DNA of 64,000 nucleotides from Clostridiales bacterium. GTDB taxonomy: Bacteria; Bacillota; Clostridia; Oscillospirales; Oscillospiraceae. The translations under genes were made by a program, and so were the position numbers. The notes beneath the pieces are model-generated. The model did not search any database. It saw nothing but the letters and a program-made list of their open reading frames with translations, and was not told the DNA's origin. The stretch is from assembly GCA_003150355.1 (NCBI GenBank), contig QAMJ01000023.1, positions 124,001 through 188,000 of the forward strand, read 5' to 3'. Below are positions 1-8,607 of the stretch, piece by piece. Positions within the stretch are counted from its first letter, which is position 1, and the number at the start of each line of letters is the position of its first letter.

Positions 1-89
1 ATGCGCTCGCCGGGGGCAAGACGGAGGGACACATCGCGCAGTACGCGGAGATCGCCGTAGCTGAGAGAGACGTTTTTGAGTTCAAGCAT
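1..89 (-). CDS. ABC transporter ATP-binding protein, N-terminal fragment
   Basis: Only the first 29 codons are inside the window; the gene runs off the left edge. The start ATG is at 89-87 on the minus strand and overlaps the end of the upstream permease gene by 8 bases, so the two are translationally coupled. The visible peptide begins MLELKNVSLSYGDLRVLRDV, the usual opening of an ABC ATPase before its Walker A loop. By position it should energise the importer encoded by the next two genes (permease and binding lipoprotein). The Walker and signature motifs lie outside the window, so the family call rests on the opening residues and the operon context. Confidence 0.8.
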   Translation of the reverse strand, partial: MLELKNVSLSYGDLRVLRDVSLRLAPGER

Positions 90-831
90 TTTTCCCGCCT
101 CCCGATATCAGTCTCAGCACGAGCTTTTCAAGCAGGAAGCTGAGCAGGATGACGCACAGTGTCCAGGCGAAAAGATCGGTCGTCTGGAGATAGAGCTTGG
201 ATTCATAGATCATGCGGCCTATCGAGACACCGGGCACGGTGAGCACCTCGGCGGCGATACCGGCTTTCCAGCCGAAGCCGAGCGCGCTTGAGCACGCGGA
301 GCGGAAGTACGGCAGCACCGACGGGAAATATATGCTCCGCACGGTCTTGATGAAGGAGAAATCATACACGCGCGCAAGCTCCAGAAAGCTGCGCTCGGTG
401 TTCTTTATCCCGGCAGAGACGTTGCTCCACACAACGGGGAAAACCATCAGCGCCGAAATGAGCACCGGGACATAGTCGCGCCGCAGCCATATCAGCACGA
501 GAATCACAAAGGAAGCGACGGGCGTCGTCTTTATGACGCTGATGACGGGCGAGAGCAGCGCATCGAGCAGCGCGAAGCGGCTCGTCAGCACGGCGGTTAT
601 GACGCCGAGGACAAGGGCGGACACGATACCTGCGCTTATCCTGAGCAGCGAGAGCAGCACGGTGTACCAGAACTCCGCCGTGCCCATAAGCTCAAAGAGC
701 CGTTGGACGACCGCCAAGGGAGCCGGGAGCAGCAGCGCGCTGCCGACAGCCGCGGAGAGCAGCTGCCAGAGCGCGAGCCAGAACAGCACCGCAAGCAGCG
801 TCTTGACTGGCTTTGAACGGATAAGCTTCAT
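82..831 (-). CDS. ABC transporter permease, SsuC/TauC type
   Basis: This 249-residue integral membrane protein has about six hydrophobic segments and the BPD_transp_1 type EAA region near residues 155-190. It belongs to the NitT/TauT family of importer permeases, which move small organic or inorganic anions or thiamin precursors. Its start overlaps the stop of the upstream binding-protein gene by 4 bases (ATGA) and its own end overlaps the ATPase start, so the three genes form one tightly coupled operon. Length is normal for the family. The substrate cannot be read from the sequence; sulfonate, nitrate and pyrimidine-precursor transporters share this architecture. Confidence 0.85.
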   Translation of the reverse strand: MKLIRSKPVKTLLAVLFWLALWQLLSAAVGSALLLPAPLAVVQRLFELMGTAEFWYTVLLSLLRISAGIVSALVLGVITAVLTSRFALLDALLSPVISVIKTTPVASFVILVLIWLRRDYVPVLISALMVFPVVWSNVSAGIKNTERSFLELARVYDFSFIKTVRSIYFPSVLPYFRSACSSALGFGWKAGIAAEVLTVPGVSIGRMIYESKLYLQTTDLFAWTLCVILLSFLLEKLVLRLISGGGKNA

Positions 832-1865
832 CCGAGGACGCAGTAGAAATCGTTGCCGGGGATGCTGCCGCCGATGGAATCGGGAGCGACGGAGTACATG
901 ACCTCATAGAAAGCGGCGAGCGCGCTTTGCATATCTGCGCCGTCGATGAAGCAGATATTGCAGTTGGGAATGGCCTTCGCGGCGATGGCGGCCTTTGCGA
1001 AAATGCCGGCCTCCTGTATCTTCTCGGCGCTGCCCTGAACATCGGCGGTCAGAGCTTCGACGGAGGCTTTATACTCATTGAGGAAGCACGCGAGCTCCGC
1101 GGGGTGCGCCTCGGCAAATTCGCGCCTGACAACTGCGCAGCCCTGCACGAGGCTCCCGGCGGGGGCGACCTTGTCCCACTCGGCGGTGAGGTCGAGCGCC
1201 GCGGTCAGCTTGTCATTTGCACTGCTGGCGATAGTCACCATAGGCTCCGGGAGAACGGCGAGCTGCACCGCACCGGAGGAGACGGCGGTGTTCAGATCGG
1301 CGGGCTGGGCATAGCTATTGTCAATGACCACGTCCTCACCGGGCGTGAGGCCGTTTGCCTCGCAGAGGTACCGGAAAATAAAGGTGGGGTTCTGCGCGGG
1401 GGCGTACACGGTCTTGCCGCGGAGATCCTCAAAGCTGCTTATCTCAAGGCTGCTGTCGGCGACGAGGTACAGAACGCCGCGGGTGTTGAGCGCGACTACC
1501 TGAACAGTGCCGCCGGTCTTGTTATAGAGCGCCGCCGCGGCGTTTGTGGGCAGGGCGGCGATATCGGCAGAGCCGTTTATTAGCGCCGCCGTGACGCTGC
1601 TCGCGTCCGTCTCGACGCTGAAATTATAATCGAGCGCGGCTTCGCCGTTCTGCGCGGAATACATAAGGTTTGCCATGCCGAAGCCGGTGGTTCCGTTGAG
1701 AACCATGACGTTTATGGTGAGGTCATCGCTCGAGCTCTCTGAAGATTCAACGGGTGCGTCAGTTTCAACAGCGGCGGGAGTGTCCGCCTGACCGCAGGCG
1801 GCAAGCGCGGCAATCATAATGACGGCGAGAAATACGGCGGAAAAGCGTTTGAACAGTGTTTTCAT
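828..1865 (-). CDS. ABC transporter substrate-binding lipoprotein, NMT1/TauA-like
   Basis: A 345-residue secreted solute-binding protein. The first 24 residues form a lipoprotein signal peptide ending in the lipobox LAAC, so the mature protein should be anchored through Cys-24 on the outer face of the membrane. A low-complexity acidic linker rich in Ser and Glu follows, then a two-lobed periplasmic-binding-protein type 2 fold. It is the first gene of the importer operon and is preceded by an AGGAGG-like site (minus strand, about 1871-1877) and a consensus promoter. NMT1-like proteins bind sulfonates, nitrate or thiamin pyrimidine precursors; I cannot choose between these. Confidence 0.82.
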   Translation of the reverse strand: MKTLFKRFSAVFLAVIMIAALAACGQADTPAAVETDAPVESSESSSDDLTINVMVLNGTTGFGMANLMYSAQNGEAALDYNFSVETDASSVTAALINGSADIAALPTNAAAALYNKTGGTVQVVALNTRGVLYLVADSSLEISSFEDLRGKTVYAPAQNPTFIFRYLCEANGLTPGEDVVIDNSYAQPADLNTAVSSGAVQLAVLPEPMVTIASSANDKLTAALDLTAEWDKVAPAGSLVQGCAVVRREFAEAHPAELACFLNEYKASVEALTADVQGSAEKIQEAGIFAKAAIAAKAIPNCNICFIDGADMQSALAAFYEVMYSVAPDSIGGSIPGNDFYCVLG

Positions 1866-1928
1866 TTGTCCTCCTTTGGATGGGCACAGAGGTTATACTT
1901 ATGACGGTAGATGTATCTAACCGGGAGT

Positions 1929-1957
1929 ATTATAGAAGCGTGTCTTATTTTTGTCAA
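1929..1957 (-). promoter_or_regulatory. Consensus sigma-A promoter of the ABC importer operon
   Basis: On the minus strand TTGACA (1957-1952) and TATAAT (1934-1929) match the consensus exactly with a 17-nt spacer. The start codon is about 64 bases downstream. A short imperfect inverted repeat at 1902-1922, between promoter and gene, could be an operator or a leader hairpin. Confidence 0.75.
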
Positions 1958-2009
1958 TTGCTTATCTATTGTTTTTATAAGTATTTAATGGAGCAATAGA
2001 ATATAAAAT

Positions 2010-2047
2010 CAGTCCGGTCTGCGTTCATGGGAACACAGACCGGACTG
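2010..2047 (-). terminator. Terminator of the rubrerythrin gene
   Basis: A perfect 12-bp stem (2010-2021 with 2036-2047) extends inward after one mismatch by four more pairs around an ATGG loop. Read on the minus strand it is followed by a T-rich tail, and it lies 19 bases beyond the rubrerythrin stop codon. Confidence 0.8.
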
Positions 2048-2065
2048 GCCGGGTTAGTTAGTCTC

Positions 2066-2611
2066 TTAATAGTTCTCTGCGCAGATTTCAAAATAGCTCT
2101 GAGGATGGTTGCAGGCGGGGCAGACCTCGGGAGCCTTCGTGCCGACGACGATGTGCCCGCAGTTGCGGCACTCCCAGACCTTTACCTCGCTCTTGGCGAA
2201 GACTTCAGCGGTCTCGACATTGTGCAGCAGTGCGCGGTAGCGCTCCTCATGGTGCTTCTCAACGGCGGCGATGAGGCGGAACTTCTGCGCGAGCTCGTGG
2301 AAGCCCTCTTCATCGGCAGTCTTGGCAAAGCCGTCATACATATCCGTCCACTCGTAGTTCTCGCCCTCGGCGGCGGAGACCAGATTCTCGGCGGTATTGC
2401 CGATGCCGGCAAGCTCCTTGAACCAAAGCTTGGCGTGCTCCTTTTCATTCTCGGCGGTCTTGAGGAAGAGCGCGGCTATCTGCTCATAGCCCTCCTTCTT
2501 CGCGACGCTTGCGAAATAGGTGTATTTATTGCGTGCCTGAGATTCGCCGGCAAATGCGGCCTCAAGGTTCTTCTCGGTCTGCGTGCCTGCGTATTTTGTA
2601 GTCTTTTCCAT
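2066..2611 (-). CDS. rbr: Rubrerythrin
   Basis: A 181-residue cytoplasmic non-haem di-iron peroxidase that removes hydrogen peroxide in anaerobes using reduced rubredoxin or NADH-linked electrons. Residues 1-140 form the ferritin-like four-helix domain with the expected Glu and ExxH ligands (AGESQARNKY near 22, EKEHAKLW near 55, EKHHEERY near 118). The C-terminal rubredoxin-like domain holds the pairs CRNC and CPAC that bind one iron. The gene stands alone between its own promoter and terminator, with AAAGGAG seven bases before the ATG. It runs divergently from uvrA. Confidence 0.95.
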   Translation of the reverse strand: MEKTTKYAGTQTEKNLEAAFAGESQARNKYTYFASVAKKEGYEQIAALFLKTAENEKEHAKLWFKELAGIGNTAENLVSAAEGENYEWTDMYDGFAKTADEEGFHELAQKFRLIAAVEKHHEERYRALLHNVETAEVFAKSEVKVWECRNCGHIVVGTKAPEVCPACNHPQSYFEICAENY

Positions 2612-2650
2612 AGTGATCTCCTTTCAGCATTGGGAATGTACTCCGTATTG

Positions 2651-2679
2651 ATGGTAGCATTTGTCAGCTGCACTGTCAA
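2651..2679 (-). promoter_or_regulatory. Promoter of rubrerythrin
   Basis: On the minus strand TTGACA (2679-2674) is followed by a 17-nt spacer and TACCAT (2656-2651), about 40 bases before the start codon. No PerR-box palindrome was recognised around it. Confidence 0.65.
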
Positions 2680-2729
2680 TATGCATCTTCTTCAGAAAGT
2701 TAAGATGTAACCAAAAGACAAAGCAGTGG

Positions 2730-2758
2730 TTGAAATAGGACACGGATTGGGGTATAAT
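2730..2758 (+). promoter_or_regulatory. Promoter of uvrA
   Basis: TTGAAA, 17 nt, TATAAT, followed by about 70 bases of leader before the uvrA ATG. No LexA (DinR) box was recognised in the leader. Confidence 0.7.
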
Positions 2759-2828
2759 AAATAGATTCCTGCTGCAGCAGTGTGACGCAGCGGGAACAGG
2801 CATCACCTGCAAGGAGCGTAGAAACACC

Positions 2829-5678
2829 ATGCTTCATAACAGCATTTATATAAAAGGCGCAAGGGAAAATAACCTCAAGAACATCGACGTTGAGATACCG
2901 AGAGATAAGCTCGTTGTTGTCACCGGGCTTTCCGGCAGCGGCAAGTCAAGTCTTGCGTTCGACACGATATACGCCGAAGGCCAGCGCCGCTATGTCGAGA
3001 GCCTGAGTTCATACGCGCGTATGTTCCTCGGCCAGATGGACAAGCCCGATGTCGACTATATCGATGGGCTTTCCCCGGCAATATCCATCGACCAGAAAAC
3101 GACGTCAAAGAACCCGCGCTCCACGGTCGGTACGGTCACGGAGGTATACGATTATCTCCGGCTGCTCTGGGCGCGCGTGGGCGTACCGCATTGCCCGAAG
3201 TGCGGCAAGGAGATCAAGCAGCAGACGATAGACCAGATAGTCGACAGGATAATGGAGCTGCCGCAGGGAACGAAGATACAGATACTCGCGCCGGTGATAC
3301 GCTCAAAAAAGGGCGAGCACATCAAGGTGCTCGAGGACGCGAAGAAGTCCGGCTATGTCCGCGCACGCGTGGACGGGGCGGTATACGATCTCGCGGAAGA
3401 GATAAAGCTTGAGAAGAACAAAAAGCACAATATAGAGATAATCGTCGACAGGCTCGTGATAAAGCCGGACATCACCCGCAGGCTCACGGACTCTGCCGAG
3501 ACGGCGCTCTCACTTGCGGGCGGGCTGATGTACGTCGACCTGCCGGGCGGCGGGGAGCAGCTCACGTTCTCGCAGAACTACGCCTGTGACGACTGCGGCA
3601 TATCCATAGAGGAGCTGACGCCGCGGCTGTTTTCCTTCAACAGCCCGCACGGCGCATGCCCTAAATGTACGGGCCTCGGCGTGCAGATGCTCATTGACCC
3701 GGAGCTTATCATGCCGAACCCTAACCTCAGCATAATGGACGGTGGACTCACGGCCTCGGGCTGGAACAATGTGCGCGGGGACTCGATATCGAGAATGTAC
3801 TTTGACGCGCTTGCAAAGCGCTATCACTTCAAGCTCACGGACCCGATAAAGGAGCTGCCGAAGGAGGCGATAGACGCGATCCTCTACGGCACGAAGGGCG
3901 AGGCACTCCAGCTGAGATACGAAAAGAATGAGGGCTTCGGCGTTATAAAGCGCGAGTTCGAGGGCATCGTCAATAACCTTGAGCGCCGCTACCGGGAGAC
4001 ACAGAGTCCCGCGATGCGCGCGGATATCGAGGAGTGCATGTCCGAGGTGAATTGCCCGGAGTGCAATGGGCGCAGGCTCAAAAAGACCGCGCTCGCCGTC
4101 ACGGTCGGCGGGATGAACATCGCCGAGTTTACGGAGCTTTCGATATTCAAGGCGCTGGAATTCATAGACGGGCTTGAGCTCAACGAAAAGGACGCGATGA
4201 TCGCAGAGCGCATCATCAAGGAGATAAAGGCAAGGCTCGGCTTCCTCGTCAGCGTCGGGCTGGGCTATCTTTCGCTGTCCCGCTCGGCGGCGACGCTCTC
4301 GGGCGGCGAGAGCCAGAGGATAAGGCTTGCGACGCAGATCGGTTCGAGCCTGATGGGCGTGCTGTATATCCTTGATGAGCCGAGTATCGGCCTGCATCAG
4401 CGCGATAATGAGAAGCTTTTAGCGACGCTCAAGCAGCTGCGCGACCTTGGAAACACGCTTATCGTCGTCGAGCACGACGAGGACACGATGCGCGCGGCGG
4501 ACTGGATAGTCGACGTCGGCCCCGGAGCGGGCGTCAACGGCGGCAGGATAGTCGCGGCCGGGACGGCGGAGGACATCTGCGCCTGCCCCGAGTCGATAAC
4601 CGGGCAGTACCTGAGCGGGAAAAAGTTCATCCCCGTGCCGGATAAGCGCAGAGCGGGAAACGGCAAGAGCCTTATCATCCGAGGTGCGTGTGAAAATAAC
4701 CTCAAGAATATCGACGTTGAGATACCGCTGGGTGAGCTCGTTGTTGTGACGGGCGTGTCCGGCAGCGGTAAGTCCTCGCTTATAAACGAGATACTGTATA
4801 AATCCCTTGCCGCGGAGAAGAACCGCGTCAAGGTGCGCCCCGGCAAGTGCGCCGGGATCGAGGGCATGGAGAATGTCGACAAGGTGATCGCACTCGACCA
4901 GAGCCCGATAGGCCGTACACCGCGCTCGAACCCCGCGACTTATACCGGCGTGTTCAACGATATACGCGACCTGTTTGCTTCGACGCAGGACGCGAAGCTG
5001 CGCGGCTACGGTCAGGGGCGCTTCTCCTTCAACGTCAAGGGCGGGCGCTGCGAGGCCTGCTCAGGCGACGGACTCATAAAGGTGGAGATGCACTTCCTGC
5101 CTGATGTGTATGTCCCGTGCGACGTCTGCGGCGGCAAGCGCTATAACCGCGAGACGCTTGAGGTAAAGTACAAGGGCAAGAACATTGCGGACGTACTGGA
5201 TATGACCGTCGAGGAAGCCTGCACCTTCTTTGAAAACCAGCCGAAAATACTCAACAAGATAAAGACGCTCTACGACGTCGGCCTCGGCTATGTGAAGCTC
5301 GGCCAGTCGAGCACGACGCTCTCGGGCGGCGAGGCACAGCGCGTGAAGCTTGCGACCGAGCTTTCAAAGCGCAGCACCGGCTCGACCGTATACGTGCTGG
5401 ATGAGCCGACGACCGGCCTGCACATCGCCGATGTACACCGGCTCATAAACATTCTGGATAAGTTTGTCGAGGCGGGGAACACGGTCGTCGTTATTGAGCA
5501 TAACCTTGACGTCATCAAGGTCGCTGACAGGATAATCGACCTCGGCCCCGAGGGCGGCGATATGGGCGGAGAGCTGGTGTTCTCAGGAACACCGGAGGAG
5601 TGCGCCGAGTGCGAGCGCAGCTACACCGGGCAGTTCCTCAAGCCCCTGCTCGAAAAAGCGAAACAACTTCAGAAGTAA
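2829..5678 (+). CDS. uvrA: Excinuclease ABC subunit A
   Basis: A full-length 949-residue UvrA, the damage-recognition ATPase of nucleotide excision repair that loads UvrB at lesions. Two ABC ATPase modules are present. Walker A loops are GLSGSGKSS near residue 33 and GVSGSGKSS near 643; signature motifs are LSGGESQR near 488 and LSGGEAQR near 829. Zinc modules are visible as CDDC...CPKC near 253 and CEAC...CDVC near 740. The ATG follows AAGGAG at a good distance. uvrB and uvrC are not in the window. The gene is followed 26 bases later by recD2 with no terminator between, so the two probably share a transcript. Confidence 0.97.
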   Translation: MLHNSIYIKGARENNLKNIDVEIPRDKLVVVTGLSGSGKSSLAFDTIYAEGQRRYVESLSSYARMFLGQMDKPDVDYIDGLSPAISIDQKTTSKNPRSTVGTVTEVYDYLRLLWARVGVPHCPKCGKEIKQQTIDQIVDRIMELPQGTKIQILAPVIRSKKGEHIKVLEDAKKSGYVRARVDGAVYDLAEEIKLEKNKKHNIEIIVDRLVIKPDITRRLTDSAETALSLAGGLMYVDLPGGGEQLTFSQNYACDDCGISIEELTPRLFSFNSPHGACPKCTGLGVQMLIDPELIMPNPNLSIMDGGLTASGWNNVRGDSISRMYFDALAKRYHFKLTDPIKELPKEAIDAILYGTKGEALQLRYEKNEGFGVIKREFEGIVNNLERRYRETQSPAMRADIEECMSEVNCPECNGRRLKKTALAVTVGGMNIAEFTELSIFKALEFIDGLELNEKDAMIAERIIKEIKARLGFLVSVGLGYLSLSRSAATLSGGESQRIRLATQIGSSLMGVLYILDEPSIGLHQRDNEKLLATLKQLRDLGNTLIVVEHDEDTMRAADWIVDVGPGAGVNGGRIVAAGTAEDICACPESITGQYLSGKKFIPVPDKRRAGNGKSLIIRGACENNLKNIDVEIPLGELVVVTGVSGSGKSSLINEILYKSLAAEKNRVKVRPGKCAGIEGMENVDKVIALDQSPIGRTPRSNPATYTGVFNDIRDLFASTQDAKLRGYGQGRFSFNVKGGRCEACSGDGLIKVEMHFLPDVYVPCDVCGGKRYNRETLEVKYKGKNIADVLDMTVEEACTFFENQPKILNKIKTLYDVGLGYVKLGQSSTTLSGGEAQRVKLATELSKRSTGSTVYVLDEPTTGLHIADVHRLINILDKFVEAGNTVVVIEHNLDVIKVADRIIDLGPEGGDMGGELVFSGTPEECAECERSYTGQFLKPLLEKAKQLQK

Positions 5679-5710
5679 ATCACAAATGATCAGGACTGCG
5701 AGGAATGGCG

Positions 5711-7933
5711 ATGGATCAGGAAACCGATCTGCTTGAACTGTCCGGAACCGTAGAGGCGGTTATTTACAAAAATGAAGAAAACGGCTACACGGTGCTGCGC
5801 CTGAGGGACAGCAGCGGTGAGAACGTGACCGTCGTCGGCTGCTTCCCATATGCCGCGGCGGGCGAGTCGATGATCGTCAGCGGCCAGTGGATGACGCACA
5901 GCGTACACGGGCGGCAGTTCAAGGCGGAGTTTGCCCAGCGCATCCTGCCGACGAGTGCGAGCGCTATATATGACTTCCTTGCGGGCGGCTCAGTGAAGGG
6001 CATAGGCCCCGCGACGGCGGCGCTGATAGTCGACCGCTTCGGCGACAGGGCGCTTGACGTGATGCTCACCTCGCCCGACGAGCTCGCGGCGATAAGAGGA
6101 ATAAGCGCGGCCAAGGCAAAGCAGATATCCGCAAGCTTCAGACAGCAGGCGGGTGTCAGGATGCTGATGGAGTTCGTGTGCTCCTTCGGGCTGCGCCCGG
6201 TGCTCGCGATGCGGATGCACAGGTTCTACGGCGAAGAGGCCATGGAGACGCTTAAGGAGAACCCCTATGTGCTGTGCAGCGCGCTCATCGGCGGCACCTT
6301 TGCCGAGGCCGACACGATGGCGCTGGAGCTCGGCATGGAGGGCGGCAGCAGCAAGCGCATCGACGCGGCGCTGCTCTTCGAGCTGGCGCACAACACCGGG
6401 AACGGCCACTGCTTCATCCCGCGCGAGAAGCTTGCCGCGGCGACGGCGGAGCTTATAGGTGTGGAGCCTGAGGATGTGGATGAGTGCATCGGCGGGCTTA
6501 TCGAATCAGGCGATATGAAGTACGAGGAGATAGCCGGGTGCCGCGCATGCTACCTGCCGGAGCTATACGAGGCGGAAACGAACGCCGCGGAGAACTTCGC
6601 GCGTATGTGCCGCCGCACGTTCCGGGACAAGGCGAATATCGCGAAGCTCCTCACAAAGCTTGAAGCGCAGCAGGGGATAAGCTACGCGCCGATGCAGCGG
6701 CAGACGCTGGAGCTGGCGCTTAAAAACCAACTGCTGGTCATAACCGGAGGCCCCGGCACAGGCAAGACGACGTCTATCCGCGCGATACTCGCGATGTTCG
6801 ACGAGATCGGAATAAAGACGCTCTTGTGCGCGCCGACGGGGCGCGCGGCAAAGCGAATGACGGAGCTCACCGGGCGCGACGCCGCAACAGTACACCGCAT
6901 GCTGGGCGCAAAATTCGATGAGGACAATGACCGCGTCGTGTTCACAAAGGACGAGAGCGACAGGCTCGACTGTGACGCGGTGATACTTGACGAGTGCTCG
7001 ATGGTGGATATCTGCCTGATGGATGCGCTGCTGCGCGCACTGCCGCCTGACGCGCGGCTCATCATGGTGGGCGACGCCGATCAGCTGCCGTCGGTCGGAC
7101 CGGGCAATGTGTTCTCGGCGCTCATCCGCAGCCAGGTCGTGGCGACGGTGCGCCTGACGGAGATATTCCGCCAGACCGGTGACAGCAGGATAATCCGCAA
7201 CGCGCACATGATAAACCGCGGCGAGCACCCGGACCTTGCCGAGAACTCCGGAGACTTCTTCCGGCTCAAGCGCCTTCAGGCGGGCAGCGCCGTTGAGACG
7301 ATCACGGAGCTTTGCGCCGTGCGTCTGCCGGGGAAGATGAACATCCCGCCGCAGGACATTCAGGTGCTCTCTCCCACGCGCAAGGGCGAGATGGGCACGG
7401 TGAATCTCAACAAGAAGCTTCAGGAGGTGCTGAACCCCCGCTCTCCCGAGAAGAAGGAAAAGCTGTTCGGCGACGCTGTTTTCCGCGAAGGAGACAGGGT
7501 CATGCAGATACGGAACAATTACGACATCCTCTGGAAGAGCGAGAACGGTACAGAGACCGGCACCGGGATGTTCAACGGGGACGTCGGCACGATAAAGTCC
7601 ATAGACATGGACGAGGAGACGATGACCGTCTGCTTTGACGGAAAGACCGCAAGCTACGGCTTTGACGCGCTCATTGAGCTTGAGCACGCGTGGGCGGTGA
7701 CGGTACATAAGGCGCAGGGCAGCGAATACAGAGCCGTTATATTGGCGCTCGGCCAAGGCTCGAAGATGCTCATGACGCGCGATGTGCTCTATACGGCGGT
7801 GACGCGCGCGAAGAAGCTGCTGATAATCGTCGGCGACGACCAGACCGCGTACCAGATGATAGACAACTACCGGCAGTCGCGCCGCTATACGGCGCTGCGC
7901 GTGAGGCTGCGCCGTCTGTGCGGAGTCGAGTGA
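5711..7933 (+). CDS. recD2: ATP-dependent RecD2-type DNA helicase
   Basis: About 740 residues, the usual size of RecD2, a 5'-3' superfamily 1B helicase acting in DNA repair without RecBC. The N-terminal OB-like and helix-hairpin-helix region includes KGIGPATAALIVDRFGD near residue 97. The helicase core has Walker A GGPGTGKTT near 346, Walker B LDECSMVD near 425, VHKAQGSEY near 665 and YTAVTRAKK near 694. The upstream in-frame ATG at 5705 directly abuts the Shine-Dalgarno bases GAGGA (5700-5704), so the ATG at 5711 with six-base spacing is preferred. The stop codon overlaps the next gene as TGATG. Confidence 0.93.
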   Translation: MDQETDLLELSGTVEAVIYKNEENGYTVLRLRDSSGENVTVVGCFPYAAAGESMIVSGQWMTHSVHGRQFKAEFAQRILPTSASAIYDFLAGGSVKGIGPATAALIVDRFGDRALDVMLTSPDELAAIRGISAAKAKQISASFRQQAGVRMLMEFVCSFGLRPVLAMRMHRFYGEEAMETLKENPYVLCSALIGGTFAEADTMALELGMEGGSSKRIDAALLFELAHNTGNGHCFIPREKLAAATAELIGVEPEDVDECIGGLIESGDMKYEEIAGCRACYLPELYEAETNAAENFARMCRRTFRDKANIAKLLTKLEAQQGISYAPMQRQTLELALKNQLLVITGGPGTGKTTSIRAILAMFDEIGIKTLLCAPTGRAAKRMTELTGRDAATVHRMLGAKFDEDNDRVVFTKDESDRLDCDAVILDECSMVDICLMDALLRALPPDARLIMVGDADQLPSVGPGNVFSALIRSQVVATVRLTEIFRQTGDSRIIRNAHMINRGEHPDLAENSGDFFRLKRLQAGSAVETITELCAVRLPGKMNIPPQDIQVLSPTRKGEMGTVNLNKKLQEVLNPRSPEKKEKLFGDAVFREGDRVMQIRNNYDILWKSENGTETGTGMFNGDVGTIKSIDMDEETMTVCFDGKTASYGFDALIELEHAWAVTVHKAQGSEYRAVILALGQGSKMLMTRDVLYTAVTRAKKLLIIVGDDQTAYQMIDNYRQSRRYTALRVRLRRLCGVE

Positions 7934-8586
7934 TGCGCGTTATAGACCGGCTCCTCGACCTGCTGTACCCGCCGCGCTGCCCGTTCTGCCGAAAGCTCGT
8001 GAACCGGGACGAGGGTGAGGTTTGCGCCGCATGCAGGAAAAGTCTGCCGTATGTTCCGGAGGCGGAATACATGCGCGGCGTGAAAAATACGGAGCTCTGC
8101 GTCGCTCCGCTTTACTACGAGGGCAGCGTGAGACAGTCGCTGCTGCGCTATAAATTCAGCGGGATCACGGCATACGGACACATTTATGCGGATTTTATTG
8201 CAAAATCTATTGACGAAACGCAAATTTCCTGCGATATTATCACATGGGTACCTTTGAGCCGCAAAAGGCTTCGCAAGCGCGGCTACGATCAGGCGGAGAT
8301 AATCGCCGCGGCGCTGGGCAGAAAGCTCGGCATACCATGCGTAAGGCTGCTTGCAAAGACCAAGGATAACCCGCCGCAGTCCCGCACCGGAAACGCGCGG
8401 GCGAGAAAGAAGAACGCAGCAGGCGTGTATGCCTGCTGTGACCGTGAGGCGGCGGAGAATAAAACGGTGCTGATGGTGGACGATATAGTCACCACCGGCT
8501 CGACTCTGGCAGAATGCGCCGGAGTGCTGCGCAAGGCTGGCTGCAAGGCCGCGTACGCCGCGGCAGCCGCGATGCACCGGGAATAA
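7933..8586 (+). CDS. ComF family phosphoribosyltransferase-like protein
   Basis: A 217-residue ComF/GntX-type protein. The N-terminus carries a zinc-finger pair (CPFC near residue 16 and CAAC near 35) and the C-terminus a PRPP-binding loop, MVDDIVTTGST near residue 180. In competent bacteria ComFC helps bring transforming single-stranded DNA into the cell; in other Clostridia its role is unproven. The ATG at 7933 overlaps the recD2 stop, indicating translational coupling, and is preferred to the GTG at 7918 inside recD2. The recD2-comF pairing suggests a DNA-processing role, but that is inference. Confidence 0.85.
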   Translation: MRVIDRLLDLLYPPRCPFCRKLVNRDEGEVCAACRKSLPYVPEAEYMRGVKNTELCVAPLYYEGSVRQSLLRYKFSGITAYGHIYADFIAKSIDETQISCDIITWVPLSRKRLRKRGYDQAEIIAAALGRKLGIPCVRLLAKTKDNPPQSRTGNARARKKNAAGVYACCDREAAENKTVLMVDDIVTTGSTLAECAGVLRKAGCKAAYAAAAAMHRE

Positions 8587-8607
8587 TAAACGGATAGGAG
8601 AAAGCAA

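Noticed and set aside
1902..1922. Short imperfect hairpin between the ABC operon promoter and gene, considered as a riboswitch
   Set aside because: Too short and simple for any riboswitch class I know; kept only as a possible operator note.
2829..5678. Possible SOS control of uvrA by a LexA box
   Set aside because: No GAAC-N4-GTTC type sequence was found around the promoter at 2730-2758.
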